DNA from: Bradyrhizobium cytisi
GTDB taxonomy: Bacteria > Pseudomonadota > Alphaproteobacteria > Rhizobiales > Xanthobacteraceae
Direction of reading: 5' to 3'
Length of the DNA stretch: 64,000 nucleotides
Assembly (NCBI RefSeq): GCF_008123515.1
Contig: NZ_VSSR01000029.1
Location: 186,001-250,000, forward strand
Of the stretch, positions 61,494 to 64,000 are shown piece after piece. The notes below the pieces were generated by a model. The model made no database searches. It had not been told where the DNA came from and saw only the letters and a program-made list of their open reading frames with translations. The translations under genes were made by a program, and so were the position numbers. Every line of letters starts with the position of its first letter. The first letter of the stretch is position 1.

Positions 61494-62093
61494 CTAACTA
61501 TACTTGTCCAGCCGGCCATCGCGGAACACGTAGACGGCGCCCTGCTCGATATAGAGCTCGGCGGCGCTGGCCGGCGTCTCCAGGCCGAGCGAAACCATCA
61601 GGGCCCGGCAGGTGCCGCCGTGGGCGACCGCGACGGTGTCGGTCCGGAGCTCGTCGTACCAGGCGCGCACGCGGACCTGCACATCGGCGTAGGTCTCCCC
61701 GCCCGCGGGCCCTACGGTCCATTTGTCGGCGAGGCGCCTGGCATAGATGTCGGGATCGGTCGCCTCACTCTCCGCCAGCGTCAGCCCTTCCCAGACGCCG
61801 TAGCCGATCTCGCGCAGGCGATCGTCCAGCGCGTAGTCGGCAGGCGGCAATTCGAGCTTGCCGCGCACGAGTTCCATGGTCATGCGCGAACGCCCGAGCG
61901 GGCTCGACACGTAGGGCAACGCGGCCTTGTCGCGGCCGTCGCGCTTGAAGAGATCGGCGAGAATGCCACCGGCTTGCACCACCTGATCGCGCCCGCGCGC
62001 GTTCAGCGGAATGTCCTTGGTGCCCTGGAGCCTGCCGAGCGCATTCCACTCGGTCTCGCCGTGGCGAAGGTAATAGATCGTGGGCACGGGCAT
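61494..62093 (-). CDS. Histidine phosphatase family protein
   Basis: A 199-residue phosphoglycerate-mutase-like phosphatase, with the RHGETEWNALGRLQG active-site motif and a late VAHGG histidine. The substrate is unknown; members act on sugar phosphates, nucleotides or vitamin intermediates. It lies 12 bp from fabI and may be co-transcribed with it. Confidence 0.92.
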   Translation of the reverse strand: MPVPTIYYLRHGETEWNALGRLQGTKDIPLNARGRDQVVQAGGILADLFKRDGRDKAALPYVSSPLGRSRMTMELVRGKLELPPADYALDDRLREIGYGVWEGLTLAESEATDPDIYARRLADKWTVGPAGGETYADVQVRVRAWYDELRTDTVAVAHGGTCRALMVSLGLETPASAAELYIEQGAVYVFRDGRLDKYS

Positions 62094-62105
62094 TGCTGGT
62101 CGTGG

Positions 62106-62915
62106 TCAGTCCTTCGGCGCATCGGGTCGCATCATGCCCAGCACGTTGTAGCCGGAATCGACATGGTGGACTTCGCCGGTAACGCCGCGCGACATGTCCG
62201 ACAGGAAATACACTGCGCTGTCGCCGACCTCCTCGATCGTCACGTTCCGCCGCAGCGGCGCGTTGACCTCGTTATATTTCAAGAGCAGGCGTGAATCGGC
62301 GATGCCGGCGAATGCCAGCGTCTTGATCGGGCCGGCCGAGATCGCGTTGACGCGGATCGCCTTCTCGCCGAGATCGGCCGCAAGATAGCGCACGCTGGCT
62401 TCGAGCGCGGCCTTTGCCACGCCCATCACGTTGTAGCGCGGCATCCACTTCTCGGCACCGTAATAAGAGAGCGTGACGATCGAGCCGCCGTCGGTCATCA
62501 GCTTCTCGGCGCGCTGCGCGAGCGCGGTGAGCGAGTAGCAGGAGATCAGCATCGACTTGGAGAAGTTTTCCGGCGTGGTGTCGACATAGCGGCCGTCGAG
62601 CTGTTCGCCATAGGCGATCGCGTGCACGACGAAGTCGATCTTGCCCCATTTTTCCTTGAGGGCGTCGAAGGCAGCATCGATGGTCGCGGCATCGGTGACG
62701 TCGCAATGGCCGAGCACGAGCGCGCCGAGTTCGGCGGCGAGCGGCTCGACGCGCTTTTTCAGCGCATCGCCCTGATAGGTGAGTGCGATGTCGGCGCCGG
62801 CCGCTTGGCATGCCTTGGCGATGCCCCAGGCGATCGAGCGGTTGTTGGCAACGCCGAGGATCACCCCGCGCTTGCCTTGCATCAGTCCTTGCATCAGTCC
62901 TGAATTCTGCGCCAT
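62106..62915 (-). CDS. fabI: Enoyl-[acyl-carrier-protein] reductase (housekeeping FabI)
   Basis: A 269-residue NADH-dependent enoyl-ACP reductase. GVANNRSIAWGI is the nucleotide motif and RYNVMGVAKAALEASVRYLAADLG holds the catalytic Tyr-x6-Lys. The other FabI in this window (15833-16621) differs at many positions. This copy, in a core-gene setting, is the likely fatty-acid biosynthesis enzyme. Confidence 0.94.
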   Translation of the reverse strand: MAQNSGLMQGLMQGKRGVILGVANNRSIAWGIAKACQAAGADIALTYQGDALKKRVEPLAAELGALVLGHCDVTDAATIDAAFDALKEKWGKIDFVVHAIAYGEQLDGRYVDTTPENFSKSMLISCYSLTALAQRAEKLMTDGGSIVTLSYYGAEKWMPRYNVMGVAKAALEASVRYLAADLGEKAIRVNAISAGPIKTLAFAGIADSRLLLKYNEVNAPLRRNVTIEEVGDSAVYFLSDMSRGVTGEVHHVDSGYNVLGMMRPDAPKD

Positions 62916-63086
62916 TTGCTAACGTCCTGTAGCTCTCGTTAGCGTCTGGAGGTACACCAGCCCTCCCCTGCGGTACAGTCCTAATACGCGGCGTTAACGC
63001 TGTTTCGAGCGCCGGAATAGCCGTTCCGTTCGGGTGTTATGATCGTTGAGGCGCTCGCGCCTGATGTGAAGGACGTCTAGACGGCA

Positions 63087-63575
63087 ATGAGTGCGTTTCG
63101 CCAGAGCGTGGAAGCCATGATCCCGGCGTTGCGCCGCTACGCCCGCGCGCTCACGCGCGATGCGGATGCGGCCGACGATCTGGTGCAGGATACGCTGGTG
63201 CGTGCGTTGCGTTCGGAGCGATTGTTTCTCGGAGGCGACGTCAGGAGCTGGCTCTACACGATCCTGACCAACCTCAACAAGAACCGGCGGCGCTCGCTGG
63301 CAAGGCGGCCGCAATTCATGCAGCTGACGGAGAACAACCCGGATGCCAGCGGGACGGAGGCGGAAGGACGTGACATCGAACGTGCACTCTCGACGTTGGT
63401 CGAGGAGCAACGCTCGGTGCTGCTCCTGGTAATGCTGGAGGGCATGAGCTACCGCGAGGTCGCCGACATCCAGGGCGTGCCGATCGGCACCGTCATGTCC
63501 CGCCTGGCACGCGCCCGCGCACACGTTAAAGCGTCGCTGGAGGGCGAGCGCCCGGCGCTCAGGCGGGTGAAATGA
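63087..63575 (+). CDS. ECF-type RNA polymerase sigma factor
   Basis: A 162-residue sigma-70 family protein made of region 2 (RRYARALTRDADAADDLVQDTLVRAL, RSWLYTILTNLNKNRRR) and region 4 (LVEEQRSVLLLVMLEGMSYREVADIQGVPIGTVMSRLARAR). It is probably kept inactive by the anti-sigma factor encoded 106 bp downstream. The stimulus is not visible. Confidence 0.93.
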   Translation: MSAFRQSVEAMIPALRRYARALTRDADAADDLVQDTLVRALRSERLFLGGDVRSWLYTILTNLNKNRRRSLARRPQFMQLTENNPDASGTEAEGRDIERALSTLVEEQRSVLLLVMLEGMSYREVADIQGVPIGTVMSRLARARAHVKASLEGERPALRRVK

Positions 63576-63681
63576 TGGCAGGATTGATGCATCGCGCATG
63601 CCACGTCCGCTGCACGGAGAGAGAAGCAGCGCAGTTGAACCGCGTCAGATATTTTGGGCCGCAGAGCCAGAGACGACCGAT

Positions 63682-64000
63682 ATGAACGACCGCAATATTC
63701 CCGTAACCGAAGACGAGCTACACGCCCTTGTCGATGGCGAGTTGCCGACCGAGCGCCGCGCCGACGTCGAGGCCTGGCTTGCCGCACATCCTGAGGATGC
63801 CGAGCGGGTGCAATCCTGGCGCGCCATGGCCGAGATGCTGCATGCCCGCTACGACAACGTCGCCCAGGAGCCGGTGCCGGTCCGGCTGGAGCTCGAGCGG
63901 CTGGAGCGCCGTCCGCGGCAATGGCTCTACGGCGCGGTCGCCGCCACGCTGGTTGCCTTCATCGCCGGCGGCGCGGCCGGCTGGGTGGCGCATGGCGCCG
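63682..64000 (+). CDS. Anti-sigma factor (runs off the window)
   Basis: The first 106 residues are present. The N terminus, ELHALVDGELPTERRADVEAWLAAHPEDAERVQSWRAM, is a zinc-finger-like anti-sigma domain, but the His-x3-Cys-x2-Cys of the canonical type is absent. One membrane helix starts at about residue 83 (LYGAVAATLVAFIAGGAAGW). The gene continues beyond 64000. It most likely holds the sigma factor upstream. Confidence 0.85.
   Translation, partial: MNDRNIPVTEDELHALVDGELPTERRADVEAWLAAHPEDAERVQSWRAMAEMLHARYDNVAQEPVPVRLELERLERRPRQWLYGAVAATLVAFIAGGAAGWVAHGA

Noticed and set aside
1..64000. CRISPR arrays, insertion sequences with complete transposase, nif/fix structural genes
   Set aside because: Looked for by eye on both strands; none was found. 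The mobile-element evidence is limited to the relaxase remnant, the integrase pair and the tRNA scar.

Overview
The window looks like chromosomal DNA of a Bradyrhizobium-type alphaproteobacterium. The evidence is high G+C, Bradyrhizobium-style small exported proteins, FixK/FNR-type operators, FixJ-like response regulators, an IalB protein, an Omp25/31-type porin and the typical rhizobial forms of dxs, tlyA, aroC and fabI. The species assignment is inference; no database was searched.

Region 1 (about 0.1-28.3 kb) is an accessory island that appears to be controlled by oxygen. Ten copies or near-copies of the FixK/FNR operator TTGAT-N4-ATCAA (five exact, five with one mismatch) sit about 56-84 bp upstream of the chosen start codons, and two of them can serve divergent genes. 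Two further near-matches have no convincing target. The island holds a SulP permease with a DUF1275 protein, an AspT-like transporter with an exported esterase and an IalB protein, two FixJ-like response regulators, and a cysteine-free FixK/FNR regulator. It also holds a set of acyl-CoA and polyester genes: a periplasmic double alpha/beta hydrolase, two further hydrolases, a phasin, a CoA-transferase pair, a MaoC hydratase, a DUF3141 protein with a PHA-synthase-like Cys-Asp-His triad, phosphotransacetylase, acetate kinase and a second FabI. A K+ channel, an AI-2E permease, an HD-domain protein, an acetyltransferase and several tiny exported proteins complete it. My reading is a FixK regulon for low-oxygen carbon overflow and storage.

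Region 2 (about 28.3-33.6 kb) is mobile-element debris: a decayed stretch, a relaxase cut down to its DUF3363 half, a gene with a frameshift and an internal stop, a 3' fragment of tRNA-Lys with its own terminator, and an excisionase-like/integrase pair next to an intact tRNA-Gln.

Region 3 (about 33.8-64 kb) is mostly core genome. It has fatty-acid degradation genes (acyl-CoA dehydrogenase, enoyl-CoA hydratase), a 5'-nucleotidase, a histone-deacetylase-like protein with a perfect FixK box, xseB, dxs, tlyA, an RNA methyltransferase, clpS, aroC, housekeeping fabI, and an ECF sigma/anti-sigma pair cut by the window end. Two accessory modules are embedded here. The first is a fluoride-resistance operon led by a fluoride riboswitch and terminator, followed by an MFS transporter, two FluC channels and a DUF190 protein. 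The second is a LysR / LeuC-like / LeuD-like / 2-hydroxycarboxylate transporter cluster. Two palindromic intergenic repeats of the kind common in Bradyrhizobium are also present.
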